A stretch of 43,769 nucleotides of DNA from Candidatus Gastranaerophilales bacterium (GCA_944323875.1 CALUUH010000016.1:1-43769), one strand, 5' to 3'. Numbered from the stretch's first letter, positions 1-7,156 are shown. A program made the numbers and translations. Notes: generated by a model from the letters alone, not told the origin.

Positions 1-395
1 TTGACTCCTTTTCTTTTCTCTAACTCTTTTATTCCCGGTTTTTTGTCAACGATTTACTTAACTTTTACAATCCCGCAGCGGTTTCACGGCGTCTTGCCAT
101 AGTTGTTGCCTTGCGGGATCTCAAATTTTTTCTGTTGGGCAAGAATGCCCCAACCTACATCTGTGACCTGTGAATAGTAAACAGTGTACTGTTATTACAA
201 AATAGGGTAATGCGAAAATATTCTCACATTGCCCTATTTTTGTAAATACTTAGTGCCTTAGTGCCCTAGTAACTTAGTAACTTTTTTAGACAATGTGAAA
301 ATTTTCTCGTTGCCTTATTTTATTAACGAACTTATCGTCTTAACGTCTTTATTAACACCTTTTTGCCTTTGGATGCACTGTGCTATGCCATATTA
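1..395. repeat. Gene-free region with short dispersed repeats
   Basis: No credible gene is visible here. It contains a short inverted repeat around 139-160 (GTTGGG...CCCCAAC), an 'agtgccttagtgccctag' phrase near 252-270, and two related palindromes described separately. The 'agtgcc...ccctag' phrase recurs near 38150-38165 and again near 38225-38231, so both gaps hold members of the same dispersed repeat population. Confidence 0.6.
197..326. repeat. Two related palindromic elements
   Basis: An imperfect inverted repeat of about 23 bp per arm spans 197-243, centred near 219/220 (ACAAAATAGGG... against ...CCCTATTTTTGT). A second palindrome with the same core (AATGTGAAAATTTTCTCGTT, then GCC) lies at about 291-315. 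The two share AATG-Y-GAAAAT-W-TTCTC. They look like copies of a dispersed palindrome. The first could also fold as a terminator for a gene upstream of the window. Confidence 0.55.
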
Positions 396-424
396 TTGAC
401 GATTTTGCCAAAATGCATTATTAT
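396..424 (+). promoter_or_regulatory. Sigma-70-type promoter of the alcohol dehydrogenase gene
   Basis: TTGACG (396-401) is followed after exactly 17 bp by TATTAT (419-424). This places transcription start near 431, about 24 nt before the ATG at 455. A GAGGAG ribosome binding site lies between. Confidence 0.65.
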
Positions 425-454
425 AGTCTTGTAAGAAAAAGAGGAGCTTAAAAT

Positions 455-1612
455 ATGCAAAATTTTGAATTTTACGGTCCGACACGCGTTGTGTTCGGCA
501 AAGACACAATAAAAGAGTTATCACGCCTAATCCCGCGTGACAGAAAAATCCTGATGACTTATGGCGGCGGTTCGATCAAGAAAAATGGCGTCTATGATCA
601 GGTAAAACAAGCGCTTGCAGGATATGATTTGTTGGAATTTGGCGGTATTGAGCCTAACCCTAAATATGAAACACTAAGCAAAGCTATTGAAATAGTAAAA
701 CGCGAAGGCGTTAACTTCCTTCTTGCTGTTGGCGGCGGCTCTGTATTGGACGGAACAAAGTTCATCGCTCTTGCTTCAAAGTATGATGGCGATGATGCTT
801 ATGATGCAATAATAAAAAGGGGCGAATTACCGGATTCAGCAGTAGAACTTGGTGATGTGATAACACTTCCTGCAACAGGTTCTGAAATGAACTGCGGCGG
901 TGTTATTTCCAGAATTTCTACGAGTGAAAAACTTGCATTCCACCATCCTGACGTATTCCCTAAATTCTCTATTATTGATCCGTCAGTGACATTTACTTTG
1001 CCGGAAAAACAGACTATCAACGGTATTGTTGATACATTTGTTCATACAATGGAATTTAACTGTACTTATGACGTAAATTCTCCATTGCAGGACATCTGGG
1101 CTATGGGTATATTGAGAACTCTTATTGCAGAAGCCCCGAAAGTACTGGCTAATCCGCAAGATTATGACGCACGTGCAAACCTTTTCTGGTGTGCTACATG
1201 CGGTCTGAATTACTGGATCTCCTGCGGTGTTCCGCAAGACTGGTCAACACACATGATAGGTCACGAATTGACAGCCTTCTATGGAATAGATCACGGTCAG
1301 AGCCTTGCAATTGTTGAACCGCGTCTTTTGAGAAACCAAAAAGTCGCAAAATCACAAAAACTTGCCAAAATTGCCCGTGAAGTCTTTGGTATAAATGAAC
1401 CTGTTGATTTGAAAGCGGCTGATATGGCAATTGACAAGATTGAAGAATTTTTCAATTCAATCGGTATGAAAACTAAATTGTCAGACTATGGCATTGATGC
1501 AAACGAAGCGGCTGAAAAAATCAGAGATCGCTTTAAAGAACGCAATGTTGCTTTTGGTGAAAAAGGCGCTATTACAGCAGATGTGGCGTACGAAATTGTT
1601 AAAGCATGCTAA
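455..1612 (+). CDS. Iron-containing alcohol dehydrogenase (BdhA/YqhD type)
   Basis: This 385-residue cytosolic oxidoreductase very likely reduces aldehydes to alcohols with NAD(P)H, as in butanol dehydrogenase and YqhD. The nucleotide-binding GGGSVLDG loop is at residues 93-100. The metal ligands of the family are all present: D193, H197, H266 and H280, within IVDTFVH and HMIGHELTAFYGIDHG. Length matches the family (about 385-390). The ATG follows a GAGGAG site and a good promoter, and a strong hairpin follows the stop, so it appears to be a single-gene transcript. A role in fermentative redox balance is inferred. The exact substrate and the metal (iron or zinc) cannot be read from sequence. 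Confidence 0.93.
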   Translation: MQNFEFYGPTRVVFGKDTIKELSRLIPRDRKILMTYGGGSIKKNGVYDQVKQALAGYDLLEFGGIEPNPKYETLSKAIEIVKREGVNFLLAVGGGSVLDGTKFIALASKYDGDDAYDAIIKRGELPDSAVELGDVITLPATGSEMNCGGVISRISTSEKLAFHHPDVFPKFSIIDPSVTFTLPEKQTINGIVDTFVHTMEFNCTYDVNSPLQDIWAMGILRTLIAEAPKVLANPQDYDARANLFWCATCGLNYWISCGVPQDWSTHMIGHELTAFYGIDHGQSLAIVEPRLLRNQKVAKSQKLAKIAREVFGINEPVDLKAADMAIDKIEEFFNSIGMKTKLSDYGIDANEAAEKIRDRFKERNVAFGEKGAITADVAYEIVKAC

Positions 1613-1630
1613 GTAAAGATTATGTATTTT

Positions 1631-1669
1631 AAGAGTGGCGCGGCTTGAAAAGCCGCGCCACTCTTCTTT
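1631..1669. terminator. Intrinsic terminator between convergent genes
   Basis: A perfect 15-16 bp GC-rich stem (AAGAGTGGCGCGGCT, tiny loop, complementary arm to 1665) is followed by TTCTTT. It ends the alcohol dehydrogenase transcript and abuts the stop of the convergent HTH gene at 1668, so it may act in both directions. Confidence 0.9.
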
Positions 1670-1889
1670 ATTGCGTACTATTTTCTATATCTATAAATTC
1701 CAGTTTATACCCGAGAAGATCTGCAATAAGATAGGCTTCATCAAGCGAAACCGTACCGCGCTGCATTTTCCCGACAAGACTTTTAAATGTATAAGGCTTA
1801 CCGGTTGCCTGTGCCATCATTTCGGCCAGCTTGGTCAGAGTTACGCATCTTAATGCGGCCAAAGATTTTATTTTGTTTCTCGCTTGCAT
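1668..1889 (-). CDS. Small helix-turn-helix DNA-binding protein
   Basis: A 73-residue protein starting MQARNKIKSLAALRC. It reads as a compact Cro/XRE-like HTH: an N-terminal helix, TLTKLAEMMAQATG (helix 2), FKSLVGKMQRG (recognition helix), then SLDEAYLIADLLGYKLEF. The reading frame stays open to 2012, but that would overlap the divergent pseudopilin gene and add basic, unrelated sequence, so the ATG at 1889 is preferred. No clear Shine-Dalgarno sequence is visible. The start lies about 20 bp from the -35 box of the divergent pseudopilin promoter, so autoregulation or control of that gene is possible but is inference. Confidence 0.72.
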   Translation of the reverse strand: MQARNKIKSLAALRCVTLTKLAEMMAQATGKPYTFKSLVGKMQRGTVSLDEAYLIADLLGYKLEFIDIENSTQ

Positions 1890-1907
1890 ATCAATATTAT
1901 AAATTAC

Positions 1908-1936
1908 TTGACATATTTGCGGTAATCGTTTAATAT
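1908..1936 (+). promoter_or_regulatory. Strong promoter for the first pseudopilin gene
   Basis: A consensus TTGACA (1908-1913), a 17-bp spacer and TAATAT (1931-1936) predict a start near 1943 and a leader of about 60 nt before the ATG at 2004. It lies in the divergent gap beside the HTH gene start. Confidence 0.8.
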
Positions 1937-2003
1937 ACTTCATGTATTTAAGTAATATTACTTGGATATAAGTAGTTATCTTAATATATGAGGAAAAGAG
2001 TTT

Positions 2004-2786
2004 ATGTTTCAAAATCCTACCTGCAAATACCGATTGGCATTTACGCTTGCAGAAGTGTTGATTGCGCTTGCAATAATCGGGATTGTTGCAGCAATGACAA
2101 TCCCTTCACTTGTACAAAAGTTTGAGGAAAAGGCGCGAATTACTGCATTGAAAAAATTCTATGCAACTATAACGCAGGCTGTTCAAATGGCAGTTATAGA
2201 ACATGGAACACCGGATATGTGGGGGATTGGCGAAGAACCTTCTGTGATGCTTACATATATTATGCCTTATATGGGGCATGCCAAAATGTGTGGCGGTGGT
2301 GGAGAAAAATGCCATGCCTCAGATAAATTATACTGGCGCAATGGTACTTCAATTGAAAATTATATATTTAATGGAGATAATACCAGATTTGGCTTGCAAC
2401 TTTCGGATGGTATGATATTGGGCGTATATTCTGCTCCTGGCTCAGGACAGGGAGTTACATCTCAGGAGCCGTCAAATTGTAGTATTAGTTTGGGCACAGG
2501 CAAGGCAAATAATATTTGCGGCGAATATATGATTGACATCAACGGCTCTGCCAGCCCGAATACTTACGGAAAAGATGTTTTTATTTTTAACCTTATAAAA
2601 GACGGCACATTAAATCCAGTTGGTACACGTGAATATACAACAAGCCAGTATACCTTTGATGAAGGCTGTCTGGCTGAAAATGCTCAAGGCTGGGGCTGTA
2701 CCGGCTGGGTAATAGAAAATGAAAATATGGATTACTGGCACTGTGATAATTTGAGTTGGGATGGAAAGCGTAAATGCAGTAAGTAA
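2004..2786 (+). CDS. Type IV pilin-like / type II secretion pseudopilin
   Basis: A 260-residue protein with a prepilin leader: a short basic N-terminus, then LAFTLAEVLIALAIIG and a hydrophobic helix to about residue 37. Prepilin peptidase should cut before F13, and E17 is the conserved Glu5 of mature pilins. The C-terminal half has GEYMIDINGSASPNTYGKDV, a D-x-N-G...G-x-D-V segment, followed by a Cys-containing tail likely stabilised by disulfides. The mature protein would sit in the inner membrane and assemble into a pilus or pseudopilus. It is monocistronic, and its stop at 2786 abuts the stop of the convergent HAD gene with no gap. Which fibre it joins is unknown. pilT at 5 kb and a second pseudopilin at 10.8 kb are the only related genes here. 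Confidence 0.85.
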   Translation: MFQNPTCKYRLAFTLAEVLIALAIIGIVAAMTIPSLVQKFEEKARITALKKFYATITQAVQMAVIEHGTPDMWGIGEEPSVMLTYIMPYMGHAKMCGGGGEKCHASDKLYWRNGTSIENYIFNGDNTRFGLQLSDGMILGVYSAPGSGQGVTSQEPSNCSISLGTGKANNICGEYMIDINGSASPNTYGKDVFIFNLIKDGTLNPVGTREYTTSQYTFDEGCLAENAQGWGCTGWVIENENMDYWHCDNLSWDGKRKCSK

Positions 2787-3476
2787 TCAGCAGGTAACTG
2801 TTTGTTCAAACAAAGTTTTGTCAAATTCGTCAAATGTTGTTATGATTTGGCTTACGCAAGGAATATCTTTATACAAATCTTTGCCATCCATAGAAGCAAT
2901 AGCAATGATTTTTCCTATACCTGCATTTTTTGCGGCTTCAATCCCTGAAAGTGCATCTTCAACAACAATACATTCTGCCGGTTTTAGATTAAGCTTTTGA
3001 GCAGCTATCTCATAAATATCCGGCGCAGGTTTTCCGCGCATCGTACCGTCTGAATAGACAATTTTATCAATATCAAACCATTGTGCAAGATTAAACCCTT
3101 CAATATAAAAATCTACATTATCCTTTTCTGACATAGTTGCAATTGTCCGCGGAATATTATTTTCTTTCAGCCAGTTCAAAAATGCAACGGCCCCCGGTGC
3201 AAGTTTAAAATTTTCAGGATCTTTTCGGCACATATCGCGATAAAGAGCCTCTTTTTCCTGTCCGTATTTTTCAACCTGCTCTTTTGTAGGGCGTTTTTGT
3301 ATCGCGTAAGAAATAATATCTTCATTTGTTCTGCCAAACATATATTTGCGCATCTCGTCATCAGTAAATGCCGTACCTCTCAGGCGTCTTGAAAACTCAC
3401 GCCAGGCTTCAAGATGTTTTTCTGAATCAAAAAACAATGTTCCGTTGAAATCAAATATTATTCCTTTATATTTCAT
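2787..3476 (-). CDS. HAD-superfamily hydrolase, beta-phosphoglucomutase-like subfamily
   Basis: A 229-residue cytosolic HAD protein. Motif I is FDFNGT with nucleophile D9. A helical cap with MFGRTNEDI follows. Motif II is in TIATMSEKDN, the Lys of motif III is in RGKPAPDIYEIA, and motif IV is VVEDALSGIEAA. The overall pattern fits beta-phosphoglucomutase and related sugar-phosphate phosphatases. Motif I has Asn at the +2 position (DxN) instead of the usual Asp general acid/base, so turnover may be altered. It probably shares a transcript with the upstream TPR gene (9 bp gap). Substrate unknown. Confidence 0.85.
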   Translation of the reverse strand: MKYKGIIFDFNGTLFFDSEKHLEAWREFSRRLRGTAFTDDEMRKYMFGRTNEDIISYAIQKRPTKEQVEKYGQEKEALYRDMCRKDPENFKLAPGAVAFLNWLKENNIPRTIATMSEKDNVDFYIEGFNLAQWFDIDKIVYSDGTMRGKPAPDIYEIAAQKLNLKPAECIVVEDALSGIEAAKNAGIGKIIAIASMDGKDLYKDIPCVSQIITTFDEFDKTLFEQTVTC

Positions 3477-3485
3477 AATGCCTCT

Positions 3486-4112
3486 TTATTGTATATTATT
3501 GTCAATAATTTTATTGTAGTAGTCAAGATATAGTTTTGCTCGTTTTTCATCATTCAGCTTTTTATAAACATAAGCAAGGTTATAATGAAAATCCGCTTCT
3601 GTATTTTTTAGTTCAATTGCGCTGATGAATGCATTTTTTGCCTTCCGCAATTCTCCTGCTTTAATATAAGCGCAGCCCATATTGTAATATGCATAAGGAT
3701 ATTCAGGGTTGAGTTTTATTACTTTTTTGTACTGTTCTATTGCCTGATAAGGTTTTTCCTCATTCAAATAAACATTTCCGAGGTTATAATAGGCTTTAAA
3801 GTCATTTTCATCTTCCGCAATAGCCTGATTGTACATAAAAACCGCATCAGCATCTTTACCTTGATCCTGCAATATATTACCCATTAAAAGCCAGTTTTGT
3901 GAAGTTCTTTCATTGGCCGGTATACTAACAAATAATTCAAATGCTTTTTCTATATCATTTTCTGCATAAAAAATATTCGCCTGCTGACCGGTTTCGGAAT
4001 TCTGTTTTTTCGGCGCTTCTTTTTTAGGCTGAAGAAGATTTGTAACATCCAGCGCAAGAGATGTTTGGTATGTAAATATTAAAGTCATCAAAAGTAAGAT
4101 TAATTTTTTCAT
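3486..4112 (-). CDS. Exported TPR-repeat protein
   Basis: A 208-residue protein with a typical signal peptide (MKKLILLLMTLIFTYQTSLA, likely cut after residue 20), a short charged linker, then tetratricopeptide repeats from about residue 50 to 200, for example FKAYYNLGNVYLNEEKPYQA and YPYAYYNMGCAYIKAGELRK. TPRs serve as protein-binding scaffolds, so it probably acts in the periplasm or at the envelope. It heads a short minus-strand unit with the HAD gene. A -10 box ends only 6 nt before the ATG and no ribosome binding site is visible, which suggests a leaderless mRNA. Confidence 0.82.
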   Translation of the reverse strand: MKKLILLLMTLIFTYQTSLALDVTNLLQPKKEAPKKQNSETGQQANIFYAENDIEKAFELFVSIPANERTSQNWLLMGNILQDQGKDADAVFMYNQAIAEDENDFKAYYNLGNVYLNEEKPYQAIEQYKKVIKLNPEYPYAYYNMGCAYIKAGELRKAKNAFISAIELKNTEADFHYNLAYVYKKLNDEKRAKLYLDYYNKIIDNNIQ

Positions 4113-4118
4113 ACAAAC

Positions 4119-4147
4119 AGTATAGAATAAATCCTAAAAATTTTCCA
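4119..4147 (-). promoter_or_regulatory. Promoter of the exported TPR gene, probably leaderless
   Basis: On the minus strand TGGAAA (4142-4147), 17 bp, then TATACT (4119-4124). The ATG begins 6 nt further on, so +1 would fall at or next to the start codon. Confidence 0.5.
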
Positions 4148-4164
4148 GCGCCGGCCAAAAATAT

Positions 4165-4254
4165 TTGACGAAAAAAATAAATATATCATACTGTTATTGA
4201 TGTCTCTTTTACTGATTTAACACCCGTCCTTCTCCTTGGGGCGGGTTTCTTTTT
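4165..4254 (+). ncRNA. Candidate short sRNA with an anti-Shine-Dalgarno loop
   Basis: TTGACG (4165-4170), a 16-bp spacer and CATACT (4187-4192) form a plausible promoter. A start near 4199 would give a transcript of about 55 nt. It ends in an 8-bp hairpin (ACCCGTCC 4222-4229 with 4239-4246) followed by TTTCTTTTT, a good intrinsic terminator. The loop, UUCUCCUUG, contains CUCCUU, the exact complement of AAGGAG. No start codon with a useful frame is present. A trans-acting RNA that binds ribosome binding sites is an inference. The alternative is an incidental terminator. Confidence 0.5.
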
Positions 4255-4265
4255 ATGAATGAAAG

Positions 4266-4309
4266 AGGGCGGATTTGGCTGTTTCAGCCAAATCCGCCCT
4301 AACAAATGC
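4266..4309 (-). terminator. Perfect 16-bp hairpin ending the small membrane gene pair
   Basis: AGGGCGGATTTGGCTG (4266-4281), a TTT loop and its exact complement (4285-4300). On the minus strand it lies 18 nt past the stop of the 37-residue gene and is followed by CTTTC, a weak U-tract. On the plus strand no U-run follows. Confidence 0.65.
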
Positions 4310-4318
4310 TTTAAAAAA

Positions 4319-4432
4319 CTATTGTTTTTTGTGTTCCTCTTTGCCGATTTGATTGAATTTATAGTTGTAATAAGTACCTATTATTGCAAATATGATGCAT
4401 ACTATCAATGTAAGAAGTTCATCTTGAGTCAT
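4319..4432 (-). CDS. 37-residue single-pass small membrane protein
   Basis: The sequence reads MTQDELLTLIVCIIFAIIGT, then a polar basic tail ending NQIGKEEHKKQ. That is a short acidic N-terminus, one transmembrane helix (residues 6-22) and a charged cytoplasmic tail. A GGGAG site sits 7 nt before the ATG. The start lies inside the 3' end of the upstream small gene (14-nt overlap), so translation is probably coupled. A hairpin follows the stop. The organisation supports a real gene. The function is not recognised. Confidence 0.6.
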   Translation of the reverse strand: MTQDELLTLIVCIIFAIIGTYYNYKFNQIGKEEHKKQ

Positions 4433-4628
4433 TTTTTAATCTCCCTATATTGTTTTCAATTTCTTTATTAATACATATAACATTATGCAAAAATAGCAAA
4501 TCAAAATAAATTCCGAAACATAATAAGATAATAAATTGAGGTAATGCTATATTGATAAAAAGCAAACCTACCGTACCACTTGTCAGTACAATCATAACAG
4601 TGATTATACTTGTTCTTAAGTTTATCAA
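4419..4628 (-). CDS. Small two-helix membrane protein (about 69 residues, TTG start)
   Basis: The predicted protein has two hydrophobic segments (about residues 7-29, SIITVMIVLTSGTVGLLF..., and 30-50) and a Lys/Asn-rich C-terminus. The first usable start is TTG at 4628. The open frame continues only 13 more codons upstream (reading ...EHIKEANKN) without an ATG, so an unusual start is needed or the 5' end is damaged. The overlapping 37-residue membrane gene downstream suggests a two-gene module of tiny membrane proteins. Not recognised; a phage-holin-like or stress-peptide role would be speculation. Confidence 0.5.
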   Translation of the reverse strand: MINLRTSIITVMIVLTSGTVGLLFINIALPQFIILLCFGIYFDLLFLHNVICINKEIENNIGRLKNDSR

Positions 4629-4732
4629 ATTTTTATTTGCTTCTTTGATATGTTCTATACAAATATATTATATAGAGATTTTAATAAGAGTCAATCAATT
4701 AAGAGAACTAGAATGCAGGAAATTTTTACTTC

Positions 4733-4767
4733 AAAAAGAAAAAGTTGCCATTTTTACAAGTGGCAAC
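4733..4767 (-). terminator. Minus-strand intrinsic terminator without an evident upstream gene
   Basis: On the minus strand GTTGCCA, a 10-nt loop and TGGCAAC are followed by TTTTTCTTTTT (4733-4743 on the given strand). It would end a minus-strand transcript from the 4.8-5.0 kb gap, where no protein gene is visible. Confidence 0.65.
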
Positions 4768-5036
4768 ATTAAATAAACACGAGGATATTAAGAGAGAGAG
4801 TATAAAAAATAAACCTTTTTCTTAATCTTTATTCTTACCTTGTGAAGAATATCTGATTTTTATTAACTTTCCAATTAAAATCCTTTTTCTAAATCTTAAA
4901 TTTCCCTTACATTTTAATAAAGTATTTTTGCCAAAAATAATTGCGCTATTCAGAACAATTTGTAAACATTCTGTTACAATTCTGTCAAAACGGCTTTCTT
5001 TACATATCTTGACATTTTTGCCAGATAAATTAGCGA
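4768..5036. other. Gene-free AT-rich gap upstream of pilT
   Basis: No ORF with coding character. It contains TTAAATAAACACGAG (4769-4783), repeated exactly at 9047-9061, and an AGAGAGAGAGTATAA tract (4791-4805) resembling the AAGAGAGTATAA part of the leader element found at 17.5 and 18.5 kb. The rest is pyrimidine-rich AT sequence. Together with the terminator at 4733 this could encode a minus-strand small RNA. Confidence 0.4.
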
Positions 5037-5045
5037 TGTTATAAT
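5037..5045 (+). promoter_or_regulatory. Extended -10 promoter of pilT
   Basis: TGTTATAAT: a TG-N extended -10 with a perfect TATAAT (5040-5045). The nearest TTGACA upstream is 25 bp away, too far for a standard -35. The start would be near 5052, giving a very short leader. Confidence 0.5.
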
Positions 5046-5068
5046 TTTATTATCATGGGAGAAGTATG

Positions 5069-6166
5069 ATGAGCAATTTTAATATAATTGAATTTTTAAA
5101 GCAGATTGTCTCAATCGGGGCATCAGATGCGCACCTTTACGTTGAAGAATATCCGAGTATGCGCAAAGACGGCGAAATATTTAAATTTACGGAAATGCCG
5201 ACCCTTACCGATGAAGATTTACAGCATTGTTTAGAAACTCTGTTGCCTAAACACTTGAAAGACAGTTATGAAAAATATCTTGATCTGGATTTTGCGTTTG
5301 AAATTCCGGGAATTTCGCGTTTCAGGGTTAATACAAGCCGTCAGTTGAATCATCGTGCTATGGCTATTCGTGTAATTCCTTATATTATCAAAAATATAAA
5401 AGAATTAAATCTTCCTGCCGCAATGAATCAGTTTTCTATGCTCAATAACGGGCTTGTGTTGATAACTGGACCTACCGGCAGCGGAAAATCTACAACCATT
5501 GCTTCATTGATAGATTATATAAACAATCATTATTCAAAACATATTATTACTATTGAAGATCCTGTAGAATTTATTTTTACTAACAATATGAGTATTGTAT
5601 CTCAAAGGCAGGTTCTTTTAGATACACCGTCATTTCCGGATGGCGTAAAATATGCTTTGCGTCAGGATCCTGATGTAATCTTTATCGGAGAAATACGTGA
5701 TCAGGAAACTATTATAAGTGCACTGAAGGCAGCAGAAACAGGACATCTGGTTTATGCAACAATTCATACAAATGATGCTGTTCAAACCGTAAACAGAATA
5801 GTTAACATGTTTGATCCTGGAGACAGACAGTTTGTAAGAGAACAGCTTGCCCAAATTCTGCGCGGCACAGTGTCGCAAAAACTTGTACCAACTCTTGACG
5901 GCACCGGCAGACGGCCGGCATGCGAACTTCTGGTTTGTACTTCTACGGTCAAAGACTTTATCATAAAAGATGAATTGGAAGAGATATACGATCTTGTTAA
6001 AAAAGGGTCATTCAACAAAATGATTACAATGAATACATCTTTGTATCAGTTGTGCAAAGCCGGTTACATTACACCTGAGACAGCTTTGGAATTTTCTGAC
6101 AATAAAAACGAACTCCAACAGGCGCTAAGAGGCGTTTACCACGGAACTTTCGCTCCGCAAGGATAG
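5069..6166 (+). CDS. pilT: Type IV pilus retraction ATPase PilT
   Basis: A hexameric cytoplasmic ATPase that depolymerises type IV pili and drives twitching and DNA uptake. Features: N-terminal PAS-like region with ASDAHLYVEEYPSMRKDGE, Walker A GPTGSGKST (about 134-142), Asp box TIEDPVEF, Walker B VIFIGEIRD (about 203-211) and His box AAETGHLVYATIHTND. The length (365) is usual. The second of two adjacent ATGs (5069) is preferred because it stands 7 nt from GGAG, against 4 nt for the first (5066). recO follows directly. No pilB or pilC is in the window, so assembly genes must be elsewhere. The conserved AIRNLIRE element near the C-terminus is replaced by VKDFIIKDELEEIYDLVKKG. Confidence 0.93.
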   Translation: MSNFNIIEFLKQIVSIGASDAHLYVEEYPSMRKDGEIFKFTEMPTLTDEDLQHCLETLLPKHLKDSYEKYLDLDFAFEIPGISRFRVNTSRQLNHRAMAIRVIPYIIKNIKELNLPAAMNQFSMLNNGLVLITGPTGSGKSTTIASLIDYINNHYSKHIITIEDPVEFIFTNNMSIVSQRQVLLDTPSFPDGVKYALRQDPDVIFIGEIRDQETIISALKAAETGHLVYATIHTNDAVQTVNRIVNMFDPGDRQFVREQLAQILRGTVSQKLVPTLDGTGRRPACELLVCTSTVKDFIIKDELEEIYDLVKKGSFNKMITMNTSLYQLCKAGYITPETALEFSDNKNELQQALRGVYHGTFAPQG

Positions 6167-6172
6167 GTGGGT

Positions 6173-6931
6173 ATGAACAATTTTGTGACAGATGCTATTA
6201 ATCTAAAATCATACAATTTGAGCGAAGCCGATAAAATTATTGTGATGTACTCAAAAGACAAAGGGCTTATCCGCGGCGTTGCTAAAGGAGTTAAGAAGCC
6301 TAAAAGCAAACTCGGAGCGAGAATGGATTTGCTTGTTGCCAATAAACTAATGCTTTACAAAGGCAAAAATATGGATACAATTTGTCAGGCTGAGGCATTG
6401 AATACCTTTCACAAAATTCGTCAGAATATGGATAAAATATTCTATTCAATGTATATTTCAGAGGTCGTGAATAATTTCGGGGTAGAAGAAGATCCTTGCT
6501 CAAAAGAGGTTTATGAACTGCTATACAAGGCGCTGGAAAAAATTTCAAATGCAGAAGATAAAGTAGAAATACTTATTTCTGTTATTAAATTTCAACTAAA
6601 AATGATGCAAATATCAGGTTTCGGGGTGGAATTGGAATGCTGCCTTTGCTGCGGAGAACCTATAAGAGATGAAAAAATGTTTTTCTCAGATAAAATGGGC
6701 GGTGTTTTGTGTGCACATTGTAATGAGAACTTTGGTTATAAAACTGTTATGCACAGTAAAATAAGAGATTTTTTAAATGCGCTTTTGCAATTTGATTTTG
6801 ATTACGTATCTGAATACGAGAAACTTGCAAATGAAAAGGTTTGTACAGTGTGCTTTGAATTGCTGAAAAAATACATACAATTACACTCGGCAAAAAAATT
6901 CCACTCAACAGACATCCTGCAAGAGGTTTAA
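6173..6931 (+). CDS. recO: DNA repair protein RecO
   Basis: RecO loads RecA onto SSB-coated single strands with RecR/RecF and anneals DNA. The N-terminal OB fold reads VTDAINLKSYNLSEADKIIV, followed by KGLIRGVAKGVKKPKSKLGA, both typical. A zinc site is present in the C-terminal half (ECCLCCGEP near residue 156 and GVLCAHC near 180). The length of about 252 is normal. The gene starts within 7 bp of the pilT stop, so the two are cotranscribed. A GTG at 6167, directly after the pilT stop, is an alternative start adding two residues. Confidence 0.92.
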   Translation: MNNFVTDAINLKSYNLSEADKIIVMYSKDKGLIRGVAKGVKKPKSKLGARMDLLVANKLMLYKGKNMDTICQAEALNTFHKIRQNMDKIFYSMYISEVVNNFGVEEDPCSKEVYELLYKALEKISNAEDKVEILISVIKFQLKMMQISGFGVELECCLCCGEPIRDEKMFFSDKMGGVLCAHCNENFGYKTVMHSKIRDFLNALLQFDFDYVSEYEKLANEKVCTVCFELLKKYIQLHSAKKFHSTDILQEV

Positions 6932-6938
6932 AATTAAA

Positions 6939-7094
6939 TTAGCCTTTTATATGCGACAAACTTATTTTGAAAGTATCCTCAGTTGTGTCGACAACAGCCC
7001 AGCGCAATGGTTTAAAACCTCTGTTGGCAAGCTCTGTTTCGATTTCTTTTGTGTCAACTGATTTTTTTATCTCAATTACTTCTGAAACTATCAT
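6939..7094 (-). CDS. 51-residue conserved-looking hypothetical protein
   Basis: An ORF on the minus strand, below usual length cutoffs, reads MIVSEVIEIKKSVDTKEIET, then ELANRGFKPLRWAVVDTTED and TFKISLSHIKG. It has a balanced, soluble, coding-like composition with predicted helix then two strands (RWAVVD, TFKISLS). It ends 7 bp after the convergent recO stop. A TATAAT box on the minus strand (about 7127-7132) could serve as its promoter, facing away from argS. No strong Shine-Dalgarno sequence is seen. Function unknown. Confidence 0.65.
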   Translation of the reverse strand: MIVSEVIEIKKSVDTKEIETELANRGFKPLRWAVVDTTEDTFKISLSHIKG

Positions 7095-7156
7095 ACATAA
7101 ATCTTATCATAAAAGGAGTTTTTTTGTGATATTATACTCCTACAGGAGAGAAAAAG

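Noticed and set aside
1890-2012. Upstream extension of the HTH gene to 2012
   Set aside because: It would overlap the divergent pseudopilin start and its promoter, and the extra residues do not fit an HTH family N-terminus.
4259-4471. Plus-strand frame of 70 codons in the 4.1-5.0 kb gap
   Set aside because: It begins inside a perfect terminator-like hairpin and is antisense to the better-supported small membrane gene pair.
5010-5045. TTGACA at about 5009-5014 as the -35 box of pilT
   Set aside because: It is 25 bp from the TATAAT, outside workable spacing; the extended -10 explains the promoter better.
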